Shown piece by piece: positions 9,647-18,274 of a stretch of DNA of 64,000 nucleotides; within the stretch, counting starts at the first letter, position 1, and the number at the start of each line of letters is the position of its first letter. Under the pieces are notes generated by a model. It was not told the origin of the DNA. It searched no databases and saw only the letters and a program-made list of their open reading frames with translations. The stretch is from Stappia sp. 28M-7. Its GTDB lineage: Bacteria > Pseudomonadota > Alphaproteobacteria > Rhizobiales > Stappiaceae. Both the position numbers and the translations under genes were made by a program. The stretch covers positions 3,866,258-3,930,257 of the forward strand of contig NZ_JACMIA010000001.1 of the NCBI RefSeq assembly GCF_014252955.1, read 5' to 3'.

Positions 9647-10629
9647 GACGGCGCTCCTGCCTGGACCTCGTGGATGCAGCGATACATGTGATCCTCGCCG
9701 GTCCGGCGCACCGGCACCTCCGAGGCACACACGGCCTCGGCCACGTCGCAGCGCGAACGGAAGGCGCAGCCTTCCACCTTGCCGATCAGCGAGGGCACGA
9801 TGCCCGGGATCGAGCCGAGATGCTCGCCGGGCTTGGTCTTGCCCGGGACCGGGATGCAGCGCAGCAGGCCGCGGGTGTAGGGATGGCGCGGGTTCTCGAA
9901 GATCTCGCGGGCGCTGCCCTTTTCCACCACCTCGCCGGCATACATCACCACCACCTTGTCGGCGATGCGGGCGACGACGCCGAGATCGTGGGTGACCAGG
10001 ATCATCGCCATGTTCATCTCGCGCTGGAGATCGGCGAGCAGGCGCAGGATCTGCGCCTGGATGGTGACGTCGAGCGCGGTGGTCGGCTCGTCGGCGATGA
10101 TCAGCTCCGGCTCGCACATGAGGGCCATGGCGATCATGACGCGCTGGCGCAGGCCGCCGGAGAGCTGGTGCGGATACTGGGAGAGCCGGCTTTCCGCCGC
10201 CGTGATGCCGACCTTGCCGAGCAGCTCGATGGCCCGGGCCCGCGCCTCGGCGCGGCTGACCGGACGGTGCAGCTGGAGCGCCTCCATCAGCTGGTCGCCG
10301 ATGGTGTAGGCCGGGTTGAGCGAGGTCATCGGCTCCTGGAAGATCATCGCCATGCGGTCGCCGCGCAGGGCGCGCATGGCCCGCGGCGACTGCTTGCGCA
10401 GGTCGATGCCGGAAAAGTTCAGCCCGGCCGCGTTGCAGCGCATCTTCTTCGACAGAAGGCCCATGATGGCGAGCGAGGTCAGCGACTTGCCGCTGCCGCT
10501 CTCGCCGACGATGCACAGGGTCTCGCCGCGCTTCAGCTCGAAGTCGATGCCGCGCACCGCGTGCAGGGTGCCCTGCGCCATCGGGATGTCGATGGTGAGG
10601 TTGTCTACCTTGAGGACAGGTTCGCTCAT
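9643..10629 (-). CDS. Peptide ABC transporter ATP-binding subunit, DppD/OppD type
   Basis: A 328-residue ATPase. Walker A GESGSGKS, signature LSGGLRQRVMIAMAL, Walker B IIADEPTTALD and switch region VTHDLGVVA are all intact. The tail contains the Cys-rich oligopeptide motif (GCAFRSRCDVAEAVC). The gene starts 5 bases after the second permease and overlaps the next ATPase by four bases. It forms the heterodimeric motor with the DppF-type protein. Substrate preference comes from the binding protein; the downstream transferase suggests gamma-glutamyl peptides or glutathione. Confidence 0.92.
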   Translation of the reverse strand: MSEPVLKVDNLTIDIPMAQGTLHAVRGIDFELKRGETLCIVGESGSGKSLTSLAIMGLLSKKMRCNAAGLNFSGIDLRKQSPRAMRALRGDRMAMIFQEPMTSLNPAYTIGDQLMEALQLHRPVSRAEARARAIELLGKVGITAAESRLSQYPHQLSGGLRQRVMIAMALMCEPELIIADEPTTALDVTIQAQILRLLADLQREMNMAMILVTHDLGVVARIADKVVVMYAGEVVEKGSAREIFENPRHPYTRGLLRCIPVPGKTKPGEHLGSIPGIVPSLIGKVEGCAFRSRCDVAEAVCASEVPVRRTGEDHMYRCIHEVQAGAPS

Positions 10630-10634
10630 GGATC

Positions 10635-11534
10635 TCAGCCCCTGTTTTCCGGTGCGGTGACGTCGCGAAGCCCGTCGCCGAGAAGGTTGATGGCCAGAAC
10701 CAGGATGAACAGCGCGACGCCCGGAATGGCGATCAGCCAGGGCTCGAACAGCATCATCTGCTTGCCTTCCGAGATCATCAGGCCCCAGGACGGGGTGGGC
10801 GGCTGCACGCCGAGGCCGAGGAACGAGAGCGCGGCCTCCAGCAGGATGGCGTGGGCCATTTCCAGCGTCGCGACGACGATCAGGTTGTTGACCACGTTCG
10901 GCATGATCTCGCGCAGGATGATGCGCCGGGTCGAGCAGCCGATGGCCTTGGCGGCGTTGACGTATTCGAGGTCGCGCACCTGCAGCACGGAGGAGCGCAT
11001 GACCACCGCGAACCGGTCCCACAGCAGCAGGCCGAGCACGCAGACCACCACCTGCAGCGAGCCGCCGAGGATGGCGACGACGGCCAGCGCCACCAGCACC
11101 ACCGGCATGGCGAGGCGCACGTTGATCAGGAAGGTGACGACGAGATCCACCCGGCCGCCGAAATAGCCGGCGGCAACGCCCATCGCCGTACCGATGAGGC
11201 CGGAGATCAGCGCCGCGAACAGGCCGATGGCGAGCGAGATGCGGGCGCCGTAGAGCAGCCGCGCGAGATAGTCGCGGCCGAGGAAGTCGGTGCCCAGCAG
11301 ATGGTTGGGGTCGGCGCCCGGCATCCAGAACGGCGGCTTCATGCGCGCCAGGAGGTCCTGGGCATACGGATCGTGCGGCGTCAGCAGCGGGGCGAACAGC
11401 GCCAGCGCGACGATGATCGCAAGGACGACGACGCCGAAGACGAGACCGTAGTGACCGAAGATGCGCTTGCGCAGGATCGCGGCCGGGCTCGGGGTGCGGA
11501 GGTCTTCCGCGACGGTTTCGATGGTGCGTGCCAT
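10635..11534 (-). CDS. Peptide ABC transporter permease, DppC type
   Basis: A 299-residue inner-membrane protein with a cytoplasmic N-terminus, then about six membrane segments, and the large loop between segments 1 and 2 found in DppC/OppC proteins (DPYAQDLLARMKPPF..., HLLGTDFLGRDYLARLLYGA). The EAA loop that contacts the ATPases is EAALSFLGLGVQPPTPSWG near residue 225. It starts 6 bases behind the DppB-type permease stop. Confidence 0.92.
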   Translation of the reverse strand: MARTIETVAEDLRTPSPAAILRKRIFGHYGLVFGVVVLAIIVALALFAPLLTPHDPYAQDLLARMKPPFWMPGADPNHLLGTDFLGRDYLARLLYGARISLAIGLFAALISGLIGTAMGVAAGYFGGRVDLVVTFLINVRLAMPVVLVALAVVAILGGSLQVVVCVLGLLLWDRFAVVMRSSVLQVRDLEYVNAAKAIGCSTRRIILREIMPNVVNNLIVVATLEMAHAILLEAALSFLGLGVQPPTPSWGLMISEGKQMMLFEPWLIAIPGVALFILVLAINLLGDGLRDVTAPENRG

Positions 11535-11540
11535 GTCGGA

Positions 11541-12458
11541 TCAGCCCACCCGGATGCGCGGATCGAGCCAGGCATTGACCAGATCCGACAGGAACGTGAA
11601 GACGATGTAGAACAGCGAGAAGATCAGGATCAGCGCCTGCACGGTCGGCAGGTCGTTGCGGGCGATCGACTCCCAGGCGAGATAGCCGGCGCCATGCAGG
11701 GCGAAGATGGACTCCACGACGATCGAGCCGCCCAGCATGAAGCCCATCTGCACGGCGGCGAGGCTGACCACCGGCACCACCGCGTTGCGCAGCGCATGCT
11801 TGAACATCACCCGCGTCTCGCTGGCGCCCTTGGCGCGCGCGGTGCGGATGTAGTCGGCGTTGAGCACCTCCAGCATGCCGGCGCGCGTCAGGCGCATGAT
11901 CGCCGGCATGGCGTAATAGCCGAGCACGACGGTCGGCATGATGAAGTGCTTCCAGGTCGCCGAGCCGGACGGCGGCAGCCAGCCGAGCTGGATCGAGAAG
12001 ACGACGATCAGCACCAGGCCGAACCAGAAGCTCGGCATCGCCTGGCCCATCACCGACAGGAACAGCGCGGTGCGGTCGATCAGCGAGTTCGGGCGCATCG
12101 CCGCGGCAACGCCGAGCGGAATGGCGGTGACCAGCGCGAAGGAGATGCCGCACACGCCGAGCAGCATCGTCGTCGACAGGCGCTCGCCGATCAGCTGGGC
12201 GACCGGGACGCGGAAATAGTAGCTCTGCCCGAAATCGCCCGACAGCGCCCCGAACAGCCAGTCGGCATATTGCACGAGGAAGGGCCGGTCGAAGCCGTAG
12301 AGGACGCGGATCGCCTCGATGTCGGTGGCGGACGCGTTCTCGCCGGCAATGGCCGAGGCCGGATCGCCGGACATGAACAGCAGGCTGAAGCTCAGCAGCG
12401 ACACGGTGAAGGTCACCAGAATGGCGAGCCCCAGCCGTTTCAGGGTGAACATAAGCAT
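11541..12458 (-). CDS. Peptide ABC transporter permease, DppB type
   Basis: A 305-residue permease with an N-terminal membrane anchor (LKRLGLAILVTFTVSLLSFS) and the family block YGFDRPFLVQYADWLFGAL, then about five further membrane segments and the loop RTARAKGASETRVMFKHALR. Two in-frame ATGs, 12458 and 12452, are possible; the first is taken. It is separated from the binding-protein gene by a 175-base spacer containing a strong hairpin, the only large gap in this operon. Confidence 0.9.
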   Translation of the reverse strand: MLMFTLKRLGLAILVTFTVSLLSFSLLFMSGDPASAIAGENASATDIEAIRVLYGFDRPFLVQYADWLFGALSGDFGQSYYFRVPVAQLIGERLSTTMLLGVCGISFALVTAIPLGVAAAMRPNSLIDRTALFLSVMGQAMPSFWFGLVLIVVFSIQLGWLPPSGSATWKHFIMPTVVLGYYAMPAIMRLTRAGMLEVLNADYIRTARAKGASETRVMFKHALRNAVVPVVSLAAVQMGFMLGGSIVVESIFALHGAGYLAWESIARNDLPTVQALILIFSLFYIVFTFLSDLVNAWLDPRIRVG

Positions 12459-12587
12459 CTCGGGTTCCGATCGTCAGGCGGCCGCGGCACGCGGGGGCGG
12501 AGCGAAACGGGCTCGCCAATACCCGGAAGACCGCGCTCCCTTGCGGGGTGCGGACGGCCGGTCACGGCAAGCTGCGAAAGGCACGAT

Positions 12588-12618
12588 CCGCGCCCGGCGA
12601 GAGGAAGGCCGGGCGCGG
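12588..12618 (-). terminator. Hairpin directly behind the peptide-binding-protein gene
   Basis: An 11-base perfect GC-rich stem with a 9-base loop begins 15 bases after the binding-protein stop codon. No T run follows, so it is more likely an mRNA-end stabiliser or partial terminator that favours binding-protein synthesis over the downstream permeases. Confidence 0.55.
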
Positions 12619-12633
12619 GTCGCGGCTTGGCGC

Positions 12634-14148
12634 TTAGTTCCAGCGAACGTGGAAGAAGCGCACGACCTCGTCCGGGGTCGGGGTGAAGGTGGCCTCCTTC
12701 GTGAACACGTAGTTCGCGTTGTAGGAGAACAGCGGCACCCAGTAGGCCTCGTCGGCGATCTTGTTCAGCGCCTTGGAGTAGTTCTCCTTGCGCACTGCCG
12801 GATCGACCGAGGTGTCGGCGACGTTGAGCCACTCCAGGACCTCGTCGTCACGGGCGAAGTCTTCCTTGCCGTGCTTGAAGAACTGGCTGGTGATCGCCGA
12901 GGCGTCGTTGACCGAGTAGGAGCCCCAGGTCTGGAAGCTCATGCTGGTCTCGCCCTTGTGGCGCATGTCGCGCAGGGCCGAGTACTGCAGGAACTTCAGG
13001 TTGGCCTGGATGCCGACATTGGCGAGGTAGGACAGCATCGCCTCGGCATAGGGACGGTCGCGATAGGCGTAGAAGTCGACCGAGAAGCCTTCCGGATAGC
13101 CGGCTTCCGCGAGCAGGGCCTTGGCCTTCTCCGGGTCGAACTCGTACTTGGTCACGTCCACATCGCAGCCGAACTGGCTCGGGAAGCAGGCCGAGTGCAC
13201 GACCTTCGAGGCGCCCTTGAGCAGGTTGTCGACGATGGCCTGGCGGTCGATCGCATGGGCGATGGCCTGACGCACCTTGGTCTTGGTCATCGGGTTGTCG
13301 GCGCCGCTGCGGCCCGCAGCGTCGAGCTCCAGATAGCCGACGCGCATGGTGCTCTCGTTGACCACGTTGACGCGGTCCATCATCGCCAGCTTCTCGGCCT
13401 GATCGGCCGGGACGCCCCAGATGAAGTCGAGGCCACCACTGAACAGCTCGGCGAGCTGGGTGTTGACGTCGGGAATGGTGCGGATGTCGATGGTGCCGAT
13501 GCTCGCCATGCCCTTCGGGCCGCCGTGATAGCCCTCGTACTTCTTCAGCACGAAATGCTTTCCGGGCTCGACGCTCTCGACCTGGTAGGGACCGGTGCCG
13601 ACCGGCTTCAGCGCCATGCCGGCGGGACCGGCCTCGGCGTAATACTCGTTCGGATAGATCGAGACCGGACCGGCGAGATACTCGAGCGCGGCCGGGAACG
13701 GGCCATTGGTGAAGATGCGGACGGTGTACTTGTCGACCTTTTCCGCGCCCTTCATCCAGTTGACGTTGCGCTGGACGACGACGCCGTTCTCCGGCTTGGC
13801 GACGAACTCGACCGTGTAGACCACGTCGTCGGCGTCGAACTCCTCACCGTTGTGGAACTTGACGCCCTCGCGCAGCTTCAGCTCCAGCGTGGTGTCGTCG
13901 ACCCAGGTCCAGGAGGTCGCGAGGTTGCCCTCGTACTCGCCGGTCTCCTGGTTGAGATAGAGCAGGCCGTCCCAGATGGACCGCTGCAGGATCACGCCCT
14001 CGCGGGCGGAATTGAAGTAGCTGTCGACCGATTCCAGTTCCTTGGTGAAGGCGGCGTTCAGCGTGTCATTGGCCTTGTCGGCCATGGCGCTGCCGGCAGT
14101 CATGACGACGGCCAGGGCAACGGTGCTCATCAGGAGGCGTGTCTTCAT
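12634..14148 (-). CDS. Family 5 peptide ABC substrate-binding protein
   Basis: A 504-residue periplasmic protein with signal peptide MKTRLLMSTVALAVVMTAGS, cleaved near AMA at residue 24. The mature part shows the family 5 (DppA/OppA/GsiB) pattern: REGVILQRSIWDGLLYLNQE, WTWVDDTTLELKLREGVKFH, and PVGTGPYQVES near the middle. Full length for the family. Start 14148 is chosen because the signal peptide begins there. It supplies ligand to the DppBCDF-type importer, and the downstream gamma-glutamyltransferase suggests glutathione-like peptides. A divergent IclR gene lies 177 bases away. Confidence 0.92.
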   Translation of the reverse strand: MKTRLLMSTVALAVVMTAGSAMADKANDTLNAAFTKELESVDSYFNSAREGVILQRSIWDGLLYLNQETGEYEGNLATSWTWVDDTTLELKLREGVKFHNGEEFDADDVVYTVEFVAKPENGVVVQRNVNWMKGAEKVDKYTVRIFTNGPFPAALEYLAGPVSIYPNEYYAEAGPAGMALKPVGTGPYQVESVEPGKHFVLKKYEGYHGGPKGMASIGTIDIRTIPDVNTQLAELFSGGLDFIWGVPADQAEKLAMMDRVNVVNESTMRVGYLELDAAGRSGADNPMTKTKVRQAIAHAIDRQAIVDNLLKGASKVVHSACFPSQFGCDVDVTKYEFDPEKAKALLAEAGYPEGFSVDFYAYRDRPYAEAMLSYLANVGIQANLKFLQYSALRDMRHKGETSMSFQTWGSYSVNDASAITSQFFKHGKEDFARDDEVLEWLNVADTSVDPAVRKENYSKALNKIADEAYWVPLFSYNANYVFTKEATFTPTPDEVVRFFHVRWN

Positions 14149-14190
14149 CTGCTCATTCAACCGGCGCGGCACCGGTCCCTCTGGTTTTCG

Positions 14191-14223
14191 ATTATTATAT
14201 AATAATACGTTTGACCGTATTAT
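14191..14223. promoter_or_regulatory. Two adjacent palindromes between peptide operon and IclR gene
   Basis: The perfect palindrome ATTATTATATAATAAT (14191-14206) is followed and overlapped by the perfect inverted repeat ATAATACG-N6-CGTATTAT (14202-14223). Both lie in the divergent control region, 43 bases or more from the binding-protein start. They are very AT-rich compared with the surroundings. Likely IclR operators and/or the promoter core; binding is inferred. Confidence 0.6.
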
Positions 14224-14325
14224 GGTTGAGCGTATTGTCCAGTTTGGAACGTGTCAAGAATCCAAACCTCACGCTATCCGCAAGATTCTTGCGCGAAAGA
14301 CGGAACGAAGGAACAGGGGAGGTCT

Positions 14326-15102
14326 ATGCCGAAGGGAAAGCAGGACACTTTGTTCGTCGGCTCGCTCGACAAGGGCTTGCGGGTGCTTAGCCTGTTCAAC
14401 GAGCACAACACGGTGCTGGGCCTGACCGAGATCGCCGAGCTGACGGGCCTCGACAAGAGCGCGGCGCAGCGGCTGACCAACACGCTGCACAAGACGGGCT
14501 ACCTCAACAAGGACCCGGAATCGCGGCGCTACAGCCCCTCCATCAAGTTCCTGGAGCTGGGCAACGCCTATCAATGGGCCGACCCGCTGGTGCAGCTCGC
14601 CATGCCCAAGGCGATCGAGCTCGGCCGCACGCTCGGCGAACGGGTCAACGTGGCGCGGCTCGCCGGCCAGGAGATCGTCTACGTCATCCGCATCCCGACC
14701 CAGCTCACCGCCTTCGGCGCGATGGTGGCCGGGCGCCGGCTGTCGGCGCTGACCACCTCGAGCGGGCGGGCCATGATCGCAAGGCTGAGCGAGGCCGAGC
14801 GCAAGGAGGCGGTCGAGACCTGGCCGATCAAGCCGCTGACGCCGAAGACGACGACGGACCGGAGCAAGATCGCCGAGGCCATCGAGGAGGCGGTCGCCTA
14901 TGGCTACGGGCTGACCCACAGCGAAAACATCATGAACGAGATCGGCATCGCCGCACCGATCATGTCCGGCGACGGCCGGCCCGTCGCCACGGTGCAATGC
15001 TCGGTTTCGAGCATGAAATGGAGTGTGGAGAGGGTGCGCGGGGAACTGGCCCCGCACCTGATCGAAGTCGCCAACTCGATCCACCTGCCGCGCGGCGCAT
15101 AG
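14326..15102 (+). CDS. IclR-family transcriptional regulator
   Basis: A 258-residue regulator. The N-terminal helix-turn-helix is GLTEIAELTGLDKSAAQRLT (about residues 33-52), preceded by LFVGSLDKGLRVLSLFNEHN. The C-terminal effector domain shows GERVNVARLAGQEIVYVIRI, TTSSGRAMIARLS and the terminal IGIAAPIM. The ATG at 14326 has GGGGAGG five bases upstream; an upstream in-frame ATG at 14251 lacks one and overlaps the control region. It is divergent from the peptide ABC operon, which it very probably controls, and convergent with the DUF1537 gene. Confidence 0.92.
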   Translation: MPKGKQDTLFVGSLDKGLRVLSLFNEHNTVLGLTEIAELTGLDKSAAQRLTNTLHKTGYLNKDPESRRYSPSIKFLELGNAYQWADPLVQLAMPKAIELGRTLGERVNVARLAGQEIVYVIRIPTQLTAFGAMVAGRRLSALTTSSGRAMIARLSEAERKEAVETWPIKPLTPKTTTDRSKIAEAIEEAVAYGYGLTHSENIMNEIGIAAPIMSGDGRPVATVQCSVSSMKWSVERVRGELAPHLIEVANSIHLPRGA

Positions 15103-15125
15103 GGCCGCGCCTCATGTCCTGCACG

Positions 15126-15147
15126 GTGACGCGCGCTTGCGCGTCAC
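15126..15147. terminator. Hairpin between convergent IclR and DUF1537 genes
   Basis: A perfect 9-base stem GTGACGCGC/GCGCGTCAC with a GCTT loop fills the 46-base spacer between two convergent genes. No T run is present; it may stop transcription from both sides. Confidence 0.5.
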
Positions 15148-15148
15148 G

Positions 15149-16414
15149 TCAGGCGGCGAACCGGTCGAAGAGGTCGAGAGGGCCGACCTGCCCGCCCTTG
15201 AGCAGCAAGCGCATGCCCTCCAGCAGCGTGCCCGGCGCGTGGCCGCGGCATACGGCAACGCCGGAGCCGGCGCGCGCCTCGAAGGAGAGGCTGTCGAAGC
15301 CGAGCCGGCGCACCACCGCCCCCGAGGTATCGCCGCCGGCGACCGCCAACGCGGCAACGGGATGCAGCGCCAGGATGCGCGCGGCAAGCTCGGCAAGGCT
15401 TTCGGACAGCGCATCGGGCGCAAGACCGTAATCCGCCTCCGGATCGAGATGGGCGAGCACGTTGGTGCCGGCGGCCAGCATCTGCGCGCAGCGCGCGGCA
15501 CAGGCCTCCCGCCCCTCGCCCGCAATATCTTTCGCACCGAGCGGAAGGCGCGTGTAGCGCGATGCGGCAGCGACCTGGGCCGCCGTCGCCGCAGAACGGC
15601 TGCCGGCAAGCGCAAGGCGCGGCCCGGCAACCGGTCCGAGCGCCGAGGCACCGGACCCCGCTGCCGCTGCCTTGCCCGCAACCGCCTCAGCAACGCCGCT
15701 GGCCCCGACCAGCAGCAGCGGCCGGCCGTGGGTTTCCAGCAGCGACAGGGCAAGGCCCAGCATCTCGATATCCGTATCGTCGACCGCATCGACCAGCACG
15801 CGGCGCCCGCCGCCCTCGGCCATGGCCGCAAGAACGGCGGCGGCACCGGCAAGCTCGGGCCGCGCCAGCAGCGCCAGATCGCCGAGCCCCTGTGCCGCCA
15901 GATGCCGGCGCAGGTCCGCCTCGCCCATCGGCGTGACAGGATGCCGGCTCATCACCGGATGGCGGTCGATGCGATGCACCGCCCCGTCGGGCGCACGCGC
16001 GAACAGCGTGCCGAACAGGCAGAAGCGCTGCAGGCTGGGCTGGCCGCCGAGGATGACGGTGAGTGCCGGCGACAGCTCCTCCTCCAGCACGGCGACAGCC
16101 GCGCCGACATTGCCCACATGCGGGGCGGAATCGAAGGTGGAGCAGATCTTGTAGTGCACGAAACGGGGCTGGCGCGCGCGCACCATCGGCATCAGGGCGC
16201 GCAGGCGCGGCTCGACCGCCTGCGGCGCGCAGGCGCGAAAGTCCGTGGCGATGCCGACGGCCGGAAACGCCCCCTGCCCGCGCGGCGTCTCGGGCAGACG
16301 GGACAGCGAGGGCCCTTCCACGCACAGGCGGGCGGCGATGCCCGCCTCGGCCAGCGTCGCCAGCGTGTCGGACGCGCCGGTAAAATCGTCTGCGATGAAG
16401 ACGTAGCCGCTCAT
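15149..16414 (-). CDS. Four-carbon acid sugar kinase family protein (DUF1537), OiaK-like
   Basis: A 421-residue kinase of the DUF1537 family. The N-terminal domain has the sugar-acid site motif FIADDFTGASDTLATLAEAG (residues 6-25); the C-terminal nucleotide domain contains AGGDTSGAVVRRLGFDSLS. Family members phosphorylate sugar acids such as threonate, erythronate or 3-oxo-isoapionate with ATP. It begins 5 bases after the RuBisCO-like gene, and that pairing is known from 3-oxo-isoapionate kinase (OiaK) with the RuBisCO-like OiaX/OiaT, whose substrate is the phosphorylated product. PdxA2 or aldolase genes that accompany threonate kinases are absent here. The exact substrate is inference. Confidence 0.88.
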   Translation of the reverse strand: MSGYVFIADDFTGASDTLATLAEAGIAARLCVEGPSLSRLPETPRGQGAFPAVGIATDFRACAPQAVEPRLRALMPMVRARQPRFVHYKICSTFDSAPHVGNVGAAVAVLEEELSPALTVILGGQPSLQRFCLFGTLFARAPDGAVHRIDRHPVMSRHPVTPMGEADLRRHLAAQGLGDLALLARPELAGAAAVLAAMAEGGGRRVLVDAVDDTDIEMLGLALSLLETHGRPLLLVGASGVAEAVAGKAAAAGSGASALGPVAGPRLALAGSRSAATAAQVAAASRYTRLPLGAKDIAGEGREACAARCAQMLAAGTNVLAHLDPEADYGLAPDALSESLAELAARILALHPVAALAVAGGDTSGAVVRRLGFDSLSFEARAGSGVAVCRGHAPGTLLEGMRLLLKGGQVGPLDLFDRFAA

Positions 16415-16419
16415 GCCCG

Positions 16420-17718
16420 TTACCCGGCCTTTTTCCCGAAGAAGGAGAGCGCCCCGGCGAGCTCCGGCCGCGAGCTTGCTGCCTGTTCCAGATCCTCGTT
16501 CGCGGCCACCGCCTCCCACGCCTGGCGCAGGCTGGCGACACCAGCCGCCGGGCCCGAAGGATGGGCGAGGATGCCCCCGCCCGCCATGAACAGGAAGTCG
16601 CTGGACCCGGCCGCACACGCGGTCACCGGCAGGGTGCCGGCCCACTGGCCGGAGGAGAACGCGGGCATCACCGCATCCGAGGCATCCGGCGCATCAAGGG
16701 CGAGCGGCTGCAGGCAGCGGCGCGCTGCCTCCTCGACTTCCCGAGGTGCGTCGGAGAACTTGCCGCCGATGCCGTGCACATGCATGTGGTCGACGCCGGC
16801 AAGGCGATAGAGCGCCTGATAGGCGTCGAAGCCGATGCCGAGCAGCGGATGGCGGGCGAAGGCGCCGTAACCGTTGCGATGGCCATGCACGACGAGCGGC
16901 GTGGAGCGGCGCAGCGACTGCATCGCCGACAGTCCGCACCAGTTGAGGCTGGCCATGACGCAGGACCCGCCCTCGCGCTCCACCAGGTCCGCATGGCGGC
17001 GCATGGCGTCGAGCTCGTCGGTGATGTTGAAGGCGACCATGACAGTGCGACCGGTGCGCTCGCGATAGGCGCGCACCTGCGCCATCACCGCGCGAACGCG
17101 CTCCTCCAGCGGCGCATGGACCGGATCGGCGCAGATCTCGTCATCCTTGATGAAGTCGACGCCGGCCTCGCACAGATCCGCGACCAGCGCGGCGATCTCG
17201 TCGGCGCTCAGGCCAACATTCGGCTTGATGATGGTGCCGAAGAGCGGCCGGCCGGAGACGCCGAGCGCGGAACGGGTGCCGGCGACGCCATGCCGGGGCA
17301 TGTCGAAGCGGGTGCGATAAGCCTGCGGCAGGGCGACATCGACGAGGCGAAGGCCCGTGACCTCGCCGAGATCGTAGAGATTGCCGGCAACCGTTGCGGC
17401 AAGGGTCGGCAGGTTGGCGCCGACATTGGCGAGCGGATAGGCGATGCGCACCCGCGCGCGCCGCCAGGGACCGGACGTGCCCTGCCGCTCGAGCCAGGCG
17501 CTGGCAAGGCTCGGGGCGCTGGCCGGCTCCAGCTCTTCCACGACGAGAACCTCGGCGCCGGCACGGGCGCGCAGCTCGTCGCTCTCGCCGGCAACGCGCA
17601 CGAAGGTGCCGCAGCTCTGCTCGCCGGCCATGATCGCCGCGACCTTTTCCGGCGCGAGCGGCGTCTCGACCAGATAGGTCGCCTCGACGCTGTCGGGCTT
17701 TAGGGGGATCGTCCGCAT
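16420..17718 (-). CDS. RuBisCO-like protein, probable sugar-acid phosphate decarboxylase or hydrolase
   Basis: A 432-residue member of the RuBisCO large-subunit superfamily. The activation site is intact: FIKDDE gives the carbamate Lys191 with Asp193 and Glu194 as metal ligands. Lys165 in IIKPNVGLS matches the first catalytic Lys, although the usual KPK reads KPN. HGHRNG (about 278-283), GIGGKFSD (Lys320, loop 6 position) and MAGGGILAHPSGPAAG complete the site. It is therefore metal-dependent, unlike enolase-only or redox forms that have lost these residues. With a DUF1537 kinase behind it, the best match is OiaX/OiaT of D-apiose breakdown (3-oxo-isoapionate 4-phosphate decarboxylase or transcarboxylase/hydrolase). 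It is not expected to fix CO2; there is no small subunit or phosphoribulokinase nearby. Confidence 0.9.
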   Translation of the reverse strand: MRTIPLKPDSVEATYLVETPLAPEKVAAIMAGEQSCGTFVRVAGESDELRARAGAEVLVVEELEPASAPSLASAWLERQGTSGPWRRARVRIAYPLANVGANLPTLAATVAGNLYDLGEVTGLRLVDVALPQAYRTRFDMPRHGVAGTRSALGVSGRPLFGTIIKPNVGLSADEIAALVADLCEAGVDFIKDDEICADPVHAPLEERVRAVMAQVRAYRERTGRTVMVAFNITDELDAMRRHADLVEREGGSCVMASLNWCGLSAMQSLRRSTPLVVHGHRNGYGAFARHPLLGIGFDAYQALYRLAGVDHMHVHGIGGKFSDAPREVEEAARRCLQPLALDAPDASDAVMPAFSSGQWAGTLPVTACAAGSSDFLFMAGGGILAHPSGPAAGVASLRQAWEAVAANEDLEQAASSRPELAGALSFFGKKAG

Positions 17719-17726
17719 CGCGCGCC

Positions 17727-18266
17727 TCAGATCGAGGTGAGGTCGGGGAAGGGACGGACCGGATCGCTGCCGTCCCACCCTTCGGAGGCGGCGCGGATCA
17801 GGTCGAACATGCGGCCCTTCGGCCCCATCACCTCCGACAGCTCGATCACCGTGCCGGGATGGGCCTCGCGGTCGAAATAGGCAAAGCGTCCGTTGGCCCC
17901 GACCTTGCCGCTCATCTTCACGCGGAAGCCTTCGGCCTCCATGCGGGCGAGATCCGCATCGTAGGCTTGCGTCCAGTAGGCGACGTGCTGCAGCCCGCGA
18001 TGACCGGCAAGGCGGAAGTCGCGATACATCGACGGGGCGTCGTTGCGGGTCTGGATCAGCTCGACCTGAACCGGGCCGCTGTTGGCCAGCGCGACGGAAT
18101 TGTGGACCTCGAAGGACTGGCCGTCATAGCGGTAGTCCTCGATGGGCACCTTGGGATTGTAGTACCACGGGCCGACGCCCATGACCTTGCACCAATGCTC
18201 CATCGCCGCTTCGATGTCGTCGACCACGTAGCCGAGCTGGCGGATTGCGCCGAGAAACCTGCTCAT
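17727..18266 (-). CDS. VOC-superfamily (glyoxalase/dioxygenase fold) protein
   Basis: A 179-residue protein with the paired betaalphabetabetabeta modules of the VOC superfamily. IRQLGYVVDDIEAAMEHWCK starts module one and GLQHVAYWTQAYDADLARME starts module two; candidate metal ligands are the second-module His (GLQHVAY) and late Glu (GTVIELSEV). The usual first-module ligand position appears as GYVV without His, so a standard metal site is uncertain. Members are isomerases, epimerases, lyases or dioxygenases. It lies between the TRAP permease and the RuBisCO-like gene, so an isomerisation of the imported sugar acid or its oxidised form is possible. No specific reaction can be named. Confidence 0.8.
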   Translation of the reverse strand: MSRFLGAIRQLGYVVDDIEAAMEHWCKVMGVGPWYYNPKVPIEDYRYDGQSFEVHNSVALANSGPVQVELIQTRNDAPSMYRDFRLAGHRGLQHVAYWTQAYDADLARMEAEGFRVKMSGKVGANGRFAYFDREAHPGTVIELSEVMGPKGRMFDLIRAASEGWDGSDPVRPFPDLTSI

Positions 18267-18274
18267 GAAGAACC

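Noticed and set aside
16420-17718. Carbon-fixing RuBisCO
   Set aside because: No small subunit, phosphoribulokinase or carboxysome genes, and the first catalytic KPK is KPN; sequence length and context fit a RuBisCO-like sugar-acid enzyme.
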